From: Pseudonocardia sp. MH-G8
GTDB taxonomy: Bacteria; Actinomycetota; Actinomycetes; Mycobacteriales; Pseudonocardiaceae
Direction: 5' to 3'
DNA: 64,000 nt
Assembly: GCF_002262885.1 (NCBI RefSeq)
Contig: NZ_NKYF01000003.1
Location: 496,534 to 560,533, forward strand
Shown here: piece after piece, positions 1 through 10,064 of the stretch
Numbering within the stretch: the stretch's first letter is position 1
Layout of the letters: every line of letters begins with the position of its first letter
Position numbers and translations under genes: made by a program
Notes under the pieces: model-generated
The model's input: the letters and a program-made list of their open reading frames with translations, nothing else
Told to the model about the DNA's origin: nothing
Database searches by the model: none

Positions 1-1558
1 TCTTCTTGTCCGCGTGCATGACCGTGGTGTGGTCGCGACCGCCGAAGGTCTGCCCGATGCGCGGGAGCGACAGGTCGGTGAGCTCGCGGCACAGATACAT
101 GGCGATCTGGCGCGGCTGGGCGTGCGCCTTCGACTTCCCCGGCCCGCACAGCTCGTCCATCGTGACGCCGAAGAACTCGGCGGTGACGGCCATGATCGTC
201 GGGGCGGTGATCTCGGACGCGGCCGAATCGGGGATGAGGTCGCGCAGCACGATCTCGGCGAGCTGCGTGTCGACCGGCTGGCGGTTCAGCGACGCGAACG
301 CCGTGACGCGGATGAGCGCGCCCTCGAGCTCACGGATGTTGCGCTCGATGCGCTCGGCGATGAACTCCAGCACGTCGCCGGGAACCGCGAGCCGGTCCTG
401 TGCGGCCTTCTTGCGCAGGATCGCGATGCGGGTCTCGAGCTCCGGGGGCTGGATGTCGGTGATGAGGCCCCACTCGAACCGCGTGCGCATGCGGTCCTCG
501 AGGGTCTCGAGGCGCTTCGGCGGCCGGTCGGAGGAGACGACGATCTGCTTGTTCGCGTTGTGCAGGGTGTTGAAGGTGTGGAAGAACTCCTCCTGGGTGC
601 CTTCCTTGCCCTCCAGGAACTGGATGTCGTCCACCAGCAGCACGTCGACGTCGCGGTAGCGGCGCTGGAACGCCACCTTGCGGTCGTCGCGCAGGGAGTT
701 GATGAAGTCGTTCGTGAACTCCTCGGTGGAGACGTACCGCACGCGCATGCCGGGGAAGAGCCGCTGGGCGTAGTGCCCGACTGCGTGCAGCAGGTGCGTC
801 TTGCCCAGCCCGGAGTCGCCCCAGATGAACAGCGGGTTGTACGCGCGCGCCGGCGCCTCGGCCACCGCGACGGCCGCGGCGTGGCTGAAGCGGTTGGACG
901 CACCGATGACGAAGGTGTCGAAGAGGTACTTCTCGTTCAGCCGTGTCTGCGAGCGCGGCGTGACCTGCTCGCCCGCCGGTGGTCCGGAGTAGGTGGGCCA
1001 GACCTCGGGGCCGCGACCGGAGCCTCCGCCGTTGGTGTGCGGCGGCGTGGTCTCGGTGACGGTCGTGAGCGGGCCCGTGCTCGGCAGCGGGCTGCCGTCC
1101 GTGGCGGCGGACCGGCCGTCCGCGGCGGACCGGCCGTCGGTGCCGGGATCGCCGGGAGTCGGGCCCCGGTCGGACTCGTGGTCGTGTGCCGGGTGCGGGA
1201 CCACCCCGACAGCGGGCGCCGCGCCGCGAGGCAATGTGCCCGGCGGGTCGGGGACCTCGGTGCCACCGGACGCAGCAGAGGCGTCGACGACGACGGCGAG
1301 GTTGACCGTGACCCCCAGGTGCCGGCCGAGCGCGTCGCTGATCGGGCGCCGCAGGATCCGCTCGATGGCGTCCTTGGCGAACTCGCTCGGCGCCGCCAGC
1401 AGCGCGGTGCCGTCGATCAGGCCGAGGGGCCGGGTGAGCCGGAGGAACGCGCGCTGCTGCGGGGAGAGCGACTGGGCGCCCGGTGCCGCCGTGGCGCCGG
1501 AGAGGTCGGCGATGACGCGGTTCCAGACCTGACCCAGGTCTCCTGGTTGGTCGGCCAC
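1..1558 (-). CDS. dnaA: Chromosomal replication initiator DnaA (3' end cut by window edge)
   Basis: AAA+ ATPase that binds DnaA boxes at oriC and opens the duplex to start replication. About 519 codons are visible. The N-terminal helicase-loader domain is followed by a long Pro/Gly/Thr-rich linker typical of actinobacteria. Then come Walker A (GDSGLGKTH, near residue 247), Walker B (LLVDDIQF, near 308) and, just inside the edge, the DnaA-box signature [10 protein letters not shown] of domain IV. The C-terminal codons and stop lie beyond base 1. The start is GTG at 1558, with a GGGAGGGG ribosome-binding stretch upstream. It is divergent from rpmH, the usual actinobacterial arrangement, so dnaN and oriC proper are expected to the left of the window. 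A DnaA box in its leader suggests autoregulation (inference). Confidence 0.97.
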   Translation of the reverse strand, partial: MADQPGDLGQVWNRVIADLSGATAAPGAQSLSPQQRAFLRLTRPLGLIDGTALLAAPSEFAKDAIERILRRPISDALGRHLGVTVNLAVVVDASAASGGTEVPDPPGTLPRGAAPAVGVVPHPAHDHESDRGPTPGDPGTDGRSAADGRSAATDGSPLPSTGPLTTVTETTPPHTNGGGSGRGPEVWPTYSGPPAGEQVTPRSQTRLNEKYLFDTFVIGASNRFSHAAAVAVAEAPARAYNPLFIWGDSGLGKTHLLHAVGHYAQRLFPGMRVRYVSTEEFTNDFINSLRDDRKVAFQRRYRDVDVLLVDDIQFLEGKEGTQEEFFHTFNTLHNANKQIVVSSDRPPKRLETLEDRMRTRFEWGLITDIQPPELETRIAILRKKAAQDRLAVPGDVLEFIAERIERNIRELEGALIRVTAFASLNRQPVDTQLAEIVLRDLIPDSAASEITAPTIMAVTAEFFGVTMDELCGPGKSKAHAQPRQIAMYLCRELTDLSLPRIGQTFGGRDHTTVMHADKK

Positions 1559-1629
1559 CGGTCTGCGCTCCCCTCCCGGTCGTCGCGCGCTGGACGGATC
1601 GGACCCGGACGGGCCGATCATCCCCAGAC

Positions 1630-1638
1630 TTGTCCACA
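1630..1638 (+). promoter_or_regulatory. DnaA box TTGTCCACA
   Basis: Exact match to the high-GC actinobacterial DnaA box TTGTCCACA. It lies about 70 bp upstream of the dnaA start codon, inside the predicted dnaA leader, where bound DnaA could repress its own gene. Confidence 0.75.
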
Positions 1639-1741
1639 CCTGTGCGCAAGACGGTACGCGGGCACGCAGCGTCGACACGTGCGGGCCCGGTGCAGCCGTG
1701 GATGTTCCGGCGATCCCCCGGGATCGCGCTGTGGAGGGGGG

Positions 1742-1770
1742 ACGCTAACAAGCACGCGGCCCTGTCACAA
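1742..1770 (-). promoter_or_regulatory. Predicted dnaA promoter
   Basis: On the minus strand, TTGTGA (1770-1765) and TAGCGT (1747-1742) are separated by 17 bp and fit housekeeping -35/-10 elements. Transcription would begin near 1735, giving a leader of about 175 nt that contains the DnaA box. Confidence 0.5.
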
Positions 1771-1833
1771 GCCGGGGACATCCCGCGATCGGGCATCGGG
1801 ATGATCGAGGCCCCGGTGGGTGTATGACCTGGT

Positions 1834-1863
1834 TTGACCCCCTCTTCGCGGCTTGCGTACCCT
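1834..1863 (+). promoter_or_regulatory. Predicted rpmH promoter
   Basis: TTGACC (1834-1839), an 18-bp spacer and TACCCT (1858-1863) fit a vegetative promoter. The rpmH start lies about 155 bp downstream, so the message has a long 5' leader. Confidence 0.6.
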
Positions 1864-2024
1864 GGAACCAACCGTGCCCGTGCATGACGTGTGCCGTGTG
1901 CTGCCCGAGGGTGGCGCGCGGTCCGCGTGCGGGTACCGAAGCACCGCCAGCACCACCGTCCGAACCAGCGAATCATGATCAGCGACGGCGTGCCCCGCAC
2001 CGCAGTCGACCAGGAGAGCCAACC

Positions 2025-2168
2025 GTGAGCAAGGGCAAGCGCACCTTCCAGCCCAACAACCGCCGCCGGGCCCGTACGCACGGCTTCCGGCTGCGGATGC
2101 GCACCCGTGCGGGCCGCGCCATCGTCGCCGCCCGCCGTGTCAAGGGCCGCCAGCGGCTCTCCGCCTGA
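2025..2168 (+). CDS. rpmH: 50S ribosomal protein L34
   Basis: A 47-residue, very basic protein with the L34 signature: [21 protein letters not shown], then [16 protein letters not shown]34 binds 23S rRNA in the large subunit. The start is GTG at 2025 with AGGAGAG about 8 nt upstream. It is the first gene of the rpmH-rnpA-yidD-yidC-jag-rsmG-parA-parB run, all on the plus strand and divergent from dnaA. The length matches the family (44-47 residues). Confidence 0.98.
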   Translation: MSKGKRTFQPNNRRRARTHGFRLRMRTRAGRAIVAARRVKGRQRLSA

Positions 2169-2181
2169 TCCGGCCGTTCCG

Positions 2182-2568
2182 GTGTTGCCGGCCGGGTCCC
2201 GGCTCACGCACCGGGACGAGTTCGCGTCCGTGCTTCGGCGGGGGCGCCGCAGCGGTCGGTCCCGGCTCGTCGTCCACCTCAAGTGCGACGTCGGGCCGAT
2301 CGACGGCGCGCCCACGAACGAGATGTCCCGCCCGCGCGCCGGGCTCGTGGTGAGCAAGGCGGTCGGTGGGTCCGTGGTCCGGCACCGCGTCAGCCGCCGG
2401 CTGCGCCACCTGCTGGCCCCGCGGCTGGGCACGCTGCCCGCGGGGTCGCTGCTCGTGATCCGCGCGCTGCCTCCCTCCGCCTCCGCCTCGTCGGCCGAGC
2501 TCGCCGAGGACCTGGACTCGGGGCTGAAGACCGCCCTGCGCAAGGTGTCCGGAGCGCGGCGTGGTTGA
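2182..2568 (+). CDS. rnpA: Ribonuclease P protein component
   Basis: Protein subunit of RNase P, which helps the catalytic RNA mature tRNA 5' ends. The start is taken as GTG 2182, giving 128 residues beginning [14 protein letters not shown]. Homologues begin with this leucine-proline turn and an R-x-F segment. An in-frame ATG 75 bp upstream would overlap rpmH and add an unconserved tail. The RNR-like basic helix is visible as [22 protein letters not shown] near residues 60-85. The gene follows rpmH by 13 bp and overlaps yidD by 8 bp. Confidence 0.95.
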   Translation: MLPAGSRLTHRDEFASVLRRGRRSGRSRLVVHLKCDVGPIDGAPTNEMSRPRAGLVVSKAVGGSVVRHRVSRRLRHLLAPRLGTLPAGSLLVIRALPPSASASSAELAEDLDSGLKTALRKVSGARRG

Positions 2569-2845
2569 GGCGCGGCGTTTCCCGCTCTCGCGTATCCCCA
2601 TCGCGCTCCTGCGCGGCTACCAGCGCTGGGTGTCGCCTGCGCTGCCACCGACCTGCCGCTTCTACCCCACCTGTAGCGCGTACGCCATCGAGGCCCTGCA
2701 GGTGCACGGGCTGCTGCGCGGTTCGTGGCTCACCGTCAGGCGGCTGGCCCGCTGCGCACCGTGGCACCCTGGCGGTGTCGACCCGGTGCCGCCGCGCCGT
2801 CCTCGCTCGGCCCGGAACCACTTCGAGGAGCAAGCCCCGTGCTGA
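2561..2845 (+). CDS. yidD: Membrane protein insertion efficiency factor YidD
   Basis: A 94-residue protein with the YidD core: a membrane-proximal helix, then the cysteine-containing motif [15 protein letters not shown] and a later [17 protein letters not shown]. YidD assists YidC in inserting inner-membrane proteins. The start is GTG 2561, preceded by GGAGCG. It overlaps rnpA by 8 bp at the front and yidC by 7 bp at the end, so translation is probably coupled. Family length and position are canonical. Confidence 0.96.
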   Translation: MVEARRFPLSRIPIALLRGYQRWVSPALPPTCRFYPTCSAYAIEALQVHGLLRGSWLTVRRLARCAPWHPGGVDPVPPRRPRSARNHFEEQAPC

Positions 2846-4029
2846 ACTTCATCTACTACCCGGTCTCGTTCATCCTCTGGGTCTGGCACAAGGCGTTCGG
2901 TTTCCTCCTCGGCCCCGACAGCGGCCTCGCCTGGGCGCTGTCGGTGATGTTCCTGGTCTTCACGCTGCGCGCCATCCTCTACAAGCCGTTCGTGCACCAG
3001 GTGCGCTCCATGCGCCGCATGCAGGAGTTCCAGCCGGAGATCGCGAAGCTTCGCAAGAAGTACGCGAACGACCGGCAGAAGCAGGCCGAGGAGATGCAGC
3101 GGCTCCAGAAGGACCACGGCGTCAACCCGCTCGGGGGCTGCCTGCCGGTCCTCGTGCAGGTGCCGGTGTTCATCGGTCTGTTCCACGTGCTGCGCGAGTT
3201 CGGTCCGCTGACCAAGGACGGGCTGCCGCGCACCGAGAACTACTTCTTCGGGCTGTCGGAGGTCGAGTCCTTCAACCGCTCCTCCCTGTTCGGCGCGAAG
3301 CTCGGCAACTGGGTGCTGCAGGGCGAGGAGTTCCTCAACGCGGCCGGCACGTCGGTCGCCTCGATGATCATCGTGATGATCCCGCTGATGATCGCCGCGG
3401 GCGTCTTCACACACATCACGGCCCGGCACTCGGTGGCCCGCCAGACCGCGGCGCAGGCCGAGAACCCGCAGACCGCGATCATGAACCGGCTGATGCTGTA
3501 CGTGTTCCCGATCGGTGTGGTCGTGGGCGCGCCGTTCCTGCCGCTCGCCGTGCTGCTGTACTGGGTCTCGAACAACCTGTGGACGCTCGGCCAGCAGTAC
3601 GTCGTCTACAAGCGCATCGACGTCGAGGAGAGCGCCAAGCGCGAGCAGGCCGCCGTCACCCGTCAGGCGCGCGCCCCGCGTCCCGGCCAGAAGCCGGTGC
3701 GCCCGGAGGCCACGCCCGATGAGGAGGACAAGCCCGCCAAGCGACCGGGGGCCAAGCCGGTGATGCGCAAGAAGGGCGCCGACGGCGCGTCGGCCAACGG
3801 CGCCACGCCGGGAACGAACGGCGGCTCCGCCCCCGCGGCGAAGGACGGTGCCGCGGACGCGGCTGAGGATCCTGCCGAGGACGCCGTGACCAACAGCGCC
3901 ACGAACAGCGCCACGAACGGTGCGACGGACGGCGCGGGCGCCGGCAGCAGCCAGAGCCGCGGTGCGCGGAGCGCCCGCAGCGGAGGCAGCTCGCGACCGC
4001 CGGCGCGCCGCCCCCGCAAGCGCCGCTGA
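2839..4029 (+). CDS. yidC: Membrane protein insertase YidC (Oxa1 family)
   Basis: A 396-residue insertase of the short, Gram-positive-like YidC type. It has an N-terminal hydrophobic segment ([13 protein letters not shown]), a cytoplasmic coiled coil rich in K and Q (residues ~60-95), the conserved [20 protein letters not shown] segment, and further membrane helices ending in [20 protein letters not shown]. About 130 residues of disordered Ala/Pro/Thr/Asn-rich and finally Arg-rich tail follow; such basic tails are thought to bind ribosomes (inference here). The start is GTG 2839 with GAGGAG 9 nt upstream. It sits between yidD and jag. Confidence 0.96.
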   Translation: MLNFIYYPVSFILWVWHKAFGFLLGPDSGLAWALSVMFLVFTLRAILYKPFVHQVRSMRRMQEFQPEIAKLRKKYANDRQKQAEEMQRLQKDHGVNPLGGCLPVLVQVPVFIGLFHVLREFGPLTKDGLPRTENYFFGLSEVESFNRSSLFGAKLGNWVLQGEEFLNAAGTSVASMIIVMIPLMIAAGVFTHITARHSVARQTAAQAENPQTAIMNRLMLYVFPIGVVVGAPFLPLAVLLYWVSNNLWTLGQQYVVYKRIDVEESAKREQAAVTRQARAPRPGQKPVRPEATPDEEDKPAKRPGAKPVMRKKGADGASANGATPGTNGGSAPAAKDGAADAAEDPAEDAVTNSATNSATNGATDGAGAGSSQSRGARSARSGGSSRPPARRPRKRR

Positions 4030-4122
4030 CCCACGAACCATTCGCGGTCGCCGGTACCGGCGGCTGCAGCGTCGCGCGCCGGGATCGGGGCGCGACGCAC
4101 CTGTTCAGAGAGGAGACGCATC

Positions 4123-4635
4123 GTGCCGAAGACTGCGCAGGACGGGGCCACCTCCGCCACCACCTCCGGTGAGGACCAGCTGGTACGGGAGGGCGACATC
4201 GCGGGCGACTACCTCGAGCGCCTGCTCGACGTCCTCGACTACGACGGCGACATCGACCTCGACGTCGAGGCGGGGCGCGCGATCGTCAGCATCGACGGCG
4301 GTGAGGACCTGGAGAAGCTCGTTGGCGACCGCGGTGCGGTGCTCGAGGCGCTGCAGGAGCTCACCAGGCTTGCCGTGCAGCAGGCATCGGGCAACCGCAG
4401 CAGGCTGATGCTCGACATCGCCGGCTGGCGCCAGGCCCGGCGCGACGAGCTCACCGAGCTCGGCAGCCGCACGGCCAAGGACGTGCTGGAGTCGGGCGAG
4501 TCCGTGCGGCTGCGTCCGATGACGCCGTTCGAGCGCAAGGTCGTGCACGACGCCGTCGCCGGCGTGAAGGGCGTCTCCAGCGAGAGCGAGGGCGAGGAAC
4601 CGCGCCGGCAGGTCATCGTCTTCCGCGGTGCCTGA
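4123..4635 (+). CDS. jag: Jag/KhpB-type RNA-binding protein (KH and R3H domains)
   Basis: A 170-residue single-strand nucleic-acid-binding protein. Residues ~35-100 form a KH-like domain ending in NRSRLMLDIAGWR. Residues ~105-170 form an R3H domain (RLRPMTPFERKVVHDAV). The N-terminal Jag_N domain of Firmicute homologues is absent, as in other actinobacteria. KhpB proteins act with KhpA in post-transcriptional control of division and wall synthesis in other Gram-positives; the role here is inferred. The start is GTG 4123 behind GAGAGGAGA. It overlaps rsmG by 8 bp. Confidence 0.92.
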   Translation: MPKTAQDGATSATTSGEDQLVREGDIAGDYLERLLDVLDYDGDIDLDVEAGRAIVSIDGGEDLEKLVGDRGAVLEALQELTRLAVQQASGNRSRLMLDIAGWRQARRDELTELGSRTAKDVLESGESVRLRPMTPFERKVVHDAVAGVKGVSSESEGEEPRRQVIVFRGA

Positions 4636-5350
4636 CCTCGGTGTCGACGCCGGTGGCGGCGATCCGGGCGGCGGCGAGCAGGGTGCCGGCGACACGGCGC
4701 GGGACATCGCCGTCTTCGGCGACCGGCTCCCGCTGGCGCGGCGTTTCGCCGAGCACCTCTGCACGTCGGGCGTCGAGCGCGGCCTGATCGGGCCGCGGGA
4801 GGCTCCCCGCGTCTGGGAGCGGCACGTGCTGAACTGTGCGGTCGTCGCCTCGCTCCTGCCGGACGGCGCTCGTCTGGTGGATGTGGGCTCGGGGGCGGGG
4901 CTGCCCGGGATACCGTTGGCGCTTGCCCGGCCTGATTCCCACATCGTCCTCGTCGAACCGCTCGCCCGTCGTGTCGACTGGTTGCGTGAGGTGATCGCGG
5001 ATCTCGGCGTGGCGGTGGACGTGGAGCGCGGCCGGGCCGAAGATGATGTGGTGCGGCGGCGATGGGAGGGGGCCGACGTGGTGACCGCTCGGGCCGTTGC
5101 GCCGCTGGACCGGTTGGCCGGCTGGTGCCTGCCGCTGCTCCGTCCGGGCGGGCGCATGCTCGCCATCAAGGGTGCGAGCGCAGCGGACGAGGTCGAGCGC
5201 AACATCGGCGCCATCCGCCGGCTCGGCGGTGGGGTCCCCTGGATCGAGCGGTGCGGTGCCGGGATGATCGACCCTCCGAGCACCGTGGTCGTCGTCGAGC
5301 GGGAGACCATTCGGCCGGTCCCCTCGCGGCGTAGGAGAGGGCAGGCGTGA
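4628..5350 (+). CDS. rsmG: 16S rRNA (guanine527-N7)-methyltransferase RsmG (GidB)
   Basis: A 240-residue SAM-dependent methyltransferase that makes m7G527 in 16S rRNA; loss gives low-level streptomycin resistance in many bacteria. The SAM-binding motif is LVDVGSGAGLPGIPLALARP (near residue 83), followed by VEPLARRVDWLREV and later VTARAVAPL. The first ~30 residues are Gly/Asp-rich and variable. The GTG start lies inside the end of jag, and the stop overlaps the parA start (GTGA), so the block is translationally coupled. Confidence 0.95.
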   Translation: MPDLGVDAGGGDPGGGEQGAGDTARDIAVFGDRLPLARRFAEHLCTSGVERGLIGPREAPRVWERHVLNCAVVASLLPDGARLVDVGSGAGLPGIPLALARPDSHIVLVEPLARRVDWLREVIADLGVAVDVERGRAEDDVVRRRWEGADVVTARAVAPLDRLAGWCLPLLRPGGRMLAIKGASAADEVERNIGAIRRLGGGVPWIERCGAGMIDPPSTVVVVERETIRPVPSRRRRGQA

Positions 5351-6306
5351 CGTTCAAGGTGTCCCAGTACGAGATGTCCCCGGACCAGGCGCCGCATGTT
5401 CCACGTGAAACACCGGGGTGGACGCCCATCGCGGAGGAGGCGGAGCGGGCCGCGCGGGTCCTGCACCCCGACCGGTACCGCATGCCCCGCCCCACGCACC
5501 GGCGCGTGCTGACGGTCGCGAACCAGAAGGGCGGCGTCGGCAAGACCACCACGACCGTGAACCTGGCCGCGGCGCTGGCGATGCACGGCGTCCGGGTCCT
5601 GGTGATCGACCTCGACCCCCAGGGGAACGCGAGCACCGCGCTCGGCGTCGAGCACCGGCTCGGCACGCCCTCGGTGTACGAGGCGCTGCTCGGGGAGATC
5701 CGGTTGGCCGAGGCCGCGGCCGAGAGCACGGCCTCACCCAACCTGCTCTGCGTGCCGGCCACGATCGACCTCGCAGGCGCCGAGATCGAGCTCGTCAGCA
5801 TGGTGGCCCGGGAGAACCGGTTGATGCAGGCGCTCTCCGAGGAGGCGCTGGAGGAGCTGGACGTCGACTACGTCTTCGTCGACTGCCCCCCGTCGCTCGG
5901 CCTGCTCACGGTCAACGCGCTCGTCGCGGCCAAAGAGGTGCTCATCCCCATCCAGTGCGAGTACTACGCACTCGAGGGCCTCGGCCAGCTTCTGAGCAAC
6001 ATCGACCTGGTGCGCGCACACCTCAACACCGCGCTGCACGTGTCGACGATCCTGCTCACGATGTACGACGGCCGCACCAAGCTCGCCGACCAGGTCACGA
6101 GCGAGGTCCGTTCGCACTTCGGCTCGGAGGTCCTGCGCACGGTGATCCCGCGCAGCGTCAAGGTCTCCGAGGCCCCCGGCTACGGCCAGACGGTGCTCGC
6201 CTACGATCCGGGCTCCCGCGGTGCGATGAGTTACGTCGACGCCGCGCGTGAGATCGCGGAGCGCGGCGCCCAGATGGGCGTTGCCCAGCGCCAGGACGGG
6301 CGGTAG
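5347..6306 (+). CDS. parA: Chromosome-partitioning ATPase ParA (Soj)
   Basis: A 319-residue ParA/MinD-type ATPase. The deviant Walker A motif [10 protein letters not shown] is at residues 61-70, Walker A' is [12 protein letters not shown], and Walker B is [17 protein letters not shown]-bound ParA dimers coat the nucleoid and pull ParB-parS complexes to segregate origins. The N-terminal ~50 residues before the fold are an actinobacterial extension, and codons 17-23 of that extension overlap a near-perfect parS site. The GTG start overlaps the rsmG stop by 4 bp; parB starts 2 bp after the stop. Confidence 0.97.
   Translation: MTFKVSQYEMSPDQAPHVPRETPGWTPIAEEAERAARVLHPDRYRMPRPTHRRVLTVANQKGGVGKTTTTVNLAAALAMHGVRVLVIDLDPQGNASTALGVEHRLGTPSVYEALLGEIRLAEAAAESTASPNLLCVPATIDLAGAEIELVSMVARENRLMQALSEEALEELDVDYVFVDCPPSLGLLTVNALVAAKEVLIPIQCEYYALEGLGQLLSNIDLVRAHLNTALHVSTILLTMYDGRTKLADQVTSEVRSHFGSEVLRTVIPRSVKVSEAPGYGQTVLAYDPGSRGAMSYVDAAREIAERGAQMGVAQRQDGR
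5397..5412. other. parS site 1, inside parA
   Basis: TGTTCCACGTGAAACA differs from the canonical palindrome TGTTTCACGTGAAACA at one base. It lies in the variable N-terminal extension of parA. Confidence 0.85.
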
Positions 6307-6308
6307 CC

Positions 6309-7367
6309 ATGATGACCGAGCGCGAGACGCCTCCGGCGCGGCTGCCGGCCCCCCAGCGCAAGGGCGGGCTCGGGCGCGGGTTGGCCGCGCTCATCCCCAC
6401 CGCGCCCGCCCAGCCGGAGAGCGCGGGCGCACCGAGCACCGGTCAGGGCCCGCGTGCGACGTCGGCGTTGCCGAAGCCGGCGGTCGCCACGGCGCCGGGG
6501 GCGCCCACCGCACCCGGGCCCGACGGGGCGGCTGCCGAGCAGTCGGCGCCCGCGTCGGTAGGCGGCGCGGTGTACCGGGAGATCGACCTCGCTGCCGTGC
6601 GGCCCAACCCGCACCAGCCCCGCACCCAGTTCGACGAGGAGGCGCTCGCCGAGCTGGAGCACTCCATCCGCGAGTTCGGGCTGCTGCAGCCGATCGTGGT
6701 GCGTGAGGCCTCTCCCGGTTCCTACGAGCTGGTGATGGGCGAGCGGCGCTGGCGGGCCGCTCAGCGCGCCGGCCTCGCTCGGCTGCCGGCGATCGTCCGC
6801 AGCACCGGCAACGACGCCATGCTGCGCGACGCGCTCCTGGAGAACATCCACCGCGTCCAGCTGAACCCGCTCGACGAGGCGGCGGCCTACGAGCAGCTCC
6901 TCGCCGAGTTCGGGGTCACGCAGACCGAGCTGGCCGACCGGCTGGGGCGCAGCCGACCGGTCGTCACGAACACGATCCGCCTGCTGAAGCTCCCGGTGTC
7001 GGTCCAGCGGCGGGTCGCTGCAGGGGTGTTGTCCGCCGGTCACGCCCGCGCCCTGCTCGGCGTCGAGGACGCGGGCCAGCAGGAGGAGCTGGCCACCCGC
7101 ATCGTGGCGGAAGGCCTCTCGGTGCGCGCCACGGAGGAAGCGGTCGTGCTGTTGCGGCGTGACTCCCCCACGAGCGCTCCGAAGCCGAACCGTCGCAAGC
7201 AGATGCAGGCGCCCGGGCTGCAGGATCTGGCCGAGCGGCTCTCCGACGCCTACGACACCCGCGTCAAGGTCGAGCTCGGGCAGCGCAAGGGACGGATCGT
7301 GGTCGAGTTCGGCTCGGTCGAGGACCTCGAGCGGATCGCCCGCATCATGGACCGGGCCGGGGACTGA
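6309..7367 (+). CDS. parB: Chromosome-partitioning protein ParB (Spo0J)
   Basis: A 352-residue parS-binding CTPase clamp. An N-terminal [11 protein letters not shown] segment (residues 20-30) is the region that stimulates ParA. A disordered Ala/Pro linker follows, then the ParB/Srx-like domain with the arginine patch GERRWRA (144-150) and the ENIHR stretch. A helix-turn-helix ([23 protein letters not shown], ~195-220) reads parS. The C-terminal dimerisation domain ends the protein. Its targets are dense in the region just downstream. ATG 6309 is followed at once by a second ATG. Confidence 0.97.
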   Translation: MMTERETPPARLPAPQRKGGLGRGLAALIPTAPAQPESAGAPSTGQGPRATSALPKPAVATAPGAPTAPGPDGAAAEQSAPASVGGAVYREIDLAAVRPNPHQPRTQFDEEALAELEHSIREFGLLQPIVVREASPGSYELVMGERRWRAAQRAGLARLPAIVRSTGNDAMLRDALLENIHRVQLNPLDEAAAYEQLLAEFGVTQTELADRLGRSRPVVTNTIRLLKLPVSVQRRVAAGVLSAGHARALLGVEDAGQQEELATRIVAEGLSVRATEEAVVLLRRDSPTSAPKPNRRKQMQAPGLQDLAERLSDAYDTRVKVELGQRKGRIVVEFGSVEDLERIARIMDRAGD

Positions 7368-8261
7368 CCGCGGCTACCCCGGATGCACGGGGTTGGGACG
7401 CCAACGTTATGACAGGCCGCTCCGGGTTTCCGCGGGTCCCTGGACAGGCCGCCGTCGGTCCCAATCGGCGCCCGAGCGCGCGGTCTTGCGCGCCGCCATC
7501 GTGATCTCGGCGCAGGAACGATCGCGCCCCGGTTCCCGACCGCGCCACCACAAGTCCGAGATCGAGCTTTCCGGTGCCGGTGTTCGTCGCTCTCGACGTC
7601 GGCCCCACTCGCGCCGGTGACGGCGCTCGGCGGGCGCGGGCTCGGCGTGGACCACGCGCAGCTGGTCGCGCGAGATCGAGGGCGTTGCCGAACCGCGTCC
7701 GTGATGTCGGATGGTGATCGATGCGAGCAGCGCCTGACGTCGTCGCGGCAGCTCCCCTGCACTACTCGGACCGATCATCCGGCCATGATCATCCCGACTG
7801 GCACGCCACTGTCGCCGCGCCCGCCTTCAGGTGCTGATCAGATCGATCACCGCGTGCCGCGTCCCGGCGGCGCTCCCCTGACGGCCGAGCGAGAATCGGC
7901 CGGCCCGCAAGCAACCCCTGGCATCGAGGAGCTGGCGGGGCTGCTGACGGCGGGTCGGCGCCGCGCGGCCGCCCACCGCGTGGCGGGCTGGGGCAGCGAC
8001 GACGCCGTCTTCGGCCACCTCGACGGCCGCCTGCTCGCCCCCTGACTCGCCTCGCCGCGACGCGCGCACACCCTTGCGTGTGGCCCCGGTGCGGCCCGGA
8101 GGCTCGCGGGCCCGTGCGCGGCCGCTACGGGCGCGTGGTGCTCCAGTGAGGGGGGTCGTGGCGAACCCGCCGTCGTGCAACGGGCGCTGCTGCTGCGTAC
8201 GCGGCCCGGTGGCCGGCGCTGGTGCTCGCGGGGCGATGTGTGGATCGATAGCGCGGCGCCG

Positions 8262-8577
8262 GGTGGAGCGCGCCATCGTCGTGATCGTCAGTTGGATGTC
8301 GGAACGGTCGTATCGAGCGCGGTTCCAGATCGCGTCGTCAGCCCCTGGGCGACCGGCCGAATCGTGCGGAGCCGGGGCTGGAAGTCGTGCGTGTCATCGG
8401 CGGTGATCACGGGTTGGTCGGCCATCATCGGAGATCGGCTGGCGACCCATCTCCCCGATTGGCGCGTAGCACTCGCCCCCGCCGTTCCTGGAGTGACCAT
8501 GTGTCGTCGTTCGCGACCGCGTTCGGCGGAACCGCGGGTCGGTCGCGCAAGGACCTGCGGGCGCCGGCAGCTGAGGC
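8262..8577 (+). repeat. Long inverted repeat, left arm
   Basis: This segment is matched, in reverse complement and at roughly 90% identity by eye, by 10737-11075. It ends just before the first parS-bearing repeat unit. No protein-like frame is visible in it. Confidence 0.85.
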
Positions 8578-8590
8578 AGGTTCGAGCGGC

Positions 8591-8770
8591 AGCGCGGTAC
8601 GGGGGCGCGCTCGCGGACGTTGTTTCACGTGGAACACCAGCACGGGTTGCGCGCGTGGAGCGCATCCGCGGCCGTCATCGAGCGGGAGGTTGCCTTCCAT
8701 GTGGCCATGGCGGGTTGGCCGGGTACCGCGGGCTGGAGGAGGCCTCGAGATCGAGAGTCACCCGCAGCCG
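8591..8770 (+). repeat. parS-bearing repeat, copy 1
   Basis: A unit of about 180 bp. It begins with GCGCGCTCGCGGACG, carries a parS site, then a conserved stretch containing GGGTTGCGCGCGTGGAGCGC. Copies follow in tandem at 8771 and dispersed at 10519. Confidence 0.85.
8621..8636. other. parS site 2
   Basis: TGTTTCACGTGGAACA, one mismatch from the canonical ParB palindrome. It sits in repeat copy 1. Confidence 0.9.
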
Positions 8771-8935
8771 CCGGGCGGTACGGGGCGCGCTCGCGGACGT
8801 TGTTTCACGTGGAACAGCAGCCCGGGTTGCGCGCGTGGAGCGCATCTGCGGCCGTCATCGAGCGGGGGGTCCGCCTTCCATGTGGCCGGGCACCGCGGGC
8901 TGGAGATCGGGAGTCCAGCGCAGCCGCCGGGTCCG
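8771..8935 (+). repeat. parS-bearing repeat, copy 2
   Basis: Tandem second copy of the ~180-bp unit; its parS site is exactly 180 bp from that of copy 1. It is slightly shortened after the shared CCTTCCATGTGGCC stretch. Confidence 0.85.
8801..8816. other. parS site 3
   Basis: TGTTTCACGTGGAACA, identical to parS site 2, within repeat copy 2. Confidence 0.9.
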
Positions 8936-10064
8936 CGTCATACGCGTGAGGACGGCGGTGCCGGTTCATGGCCGCGGTCGCCGGACTCACCCGCCGTTCC
9001 CGTCCTGCGTCCCGACGGCGAACGGCAGCGGATCGAGTCGGCCGGCGCGGCTCGGCCGGGCCGGACAGCCGGGGCCGCCGGGGCGACCGCGCTGGCGGCC
9101 GGCGCGGTCTGGCCGACCTGATCGGCGTGCGCCGCCGGATGTGTGAGGTGTAGATGCGCCGTCGGGCACCTCGACGATCAGCTCGCGGATGAGGCTCGGC
9201 GAGGTCGGCCCGTCGCCGCGACCAGGTCGTCCGCGGGCGGGGCACGTCACCGCTGAGCGGCCGGCCACGCGGTCCCCGGGGCGGCGCGAGTGGGGGCCCG
9301 GTGCGAGCTGGTCCCGCGCCTCGTGGCCGCTCTCGAGGCCGGTGGAGTGGCTCGGTGCGAGCCCGGTCGTGCCGGGCGCTCCCGGCGCTCGTGCGGCGAC
9401 GCTGCATCCATTCCGGAGCGGCGATCTCATGGTGGCGCGGGAGCCGGCTGCGGACCTGAGCCGCGGCTCGCCTCGGTCGAGCAGGGCATGCACGAGCGTG
9501 CCCCCGGCCGCCGCACGCCGACGGGCGACGGGCTCTGCGATCGGTACCCGGCCGACGCTGCCCCGACCATGGGGCAACCGCGGCATCCGGCTCGGGAGGA
9601 CCATGTGGACCCGGCTCTGCTTCCGCGCGTCGGCGCCGGGCTGGGCCGGCCACGCGGCGCAAATGCGAGGGGTATCCCGGGCGTCGCGAGCCGCCGTCGC
9701 ATGCGGCACCTCGTCGGCGCGTACGACCCAGCCCGGGGCCGCGGCATCCGGAACCGGGGCGTCAGCGGCCATGAGTCGCCCGGGGAGGCCGCACCCTCCC
9801 GACCGGGTCAGCCGGCCCCGGCCGTTCGGTCCCCGTCCGCGGGCCGGATCTCGCGGTGGTCGCTTCCGGACGCGCGTGCTCGACGGAGCACGCGTCCGTT
9901 GCCCGCCATGCCGGGTCGCCCCGGTCGTTCTGTCGGCGGGCCGGGCGCTCCAGGGGGAACAAGTGCCGGATCCCCCAACCGCGCCGGGTGCCCGGATCCT
10001 CGCGGCCGGCTTCGGTCGACGCGCGGGGTTCACGTCCACGCCTGCCGGCTCGCCGTGTACGCCG

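Larger units (their letters stand above)
1559..2024. other. dnaA-rpmH intergenic region
   Basis: This 466-bp gap holds divergent promoters for dnaA and rpmH and one perfect DnaA box. I see no dense DnaA-box cluster and no AT-rich unwinding element. It is therefore better read as promoter/leader DNA than as the main origin, which in actinobacteria normally lies between dnaA and dnaN. Confidence 0.7.

Noticed and set aside
1559..2024. oriC between dnaA and rpmH
   Set aside because: Only one strong DnaA box and no AT-rich unwinding stretch; actinobacterial oriC usually lies between dnaA and dnaN, beyond the left edge.
14..2648. Very long open frames on both strands across dnaA, e.g. minus 330-2648
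   Set aside because: They are frame shadows of dnaA, rpmH and rnpA in high-GC DNA; the real dnaA frame carries Walker A/B and the DnaA signature.
7617..8045. 142-codon plus-strand frame just after parB
   Set aside because: No ribosome-binding site, no domain and composition typical of random high-GC frames.
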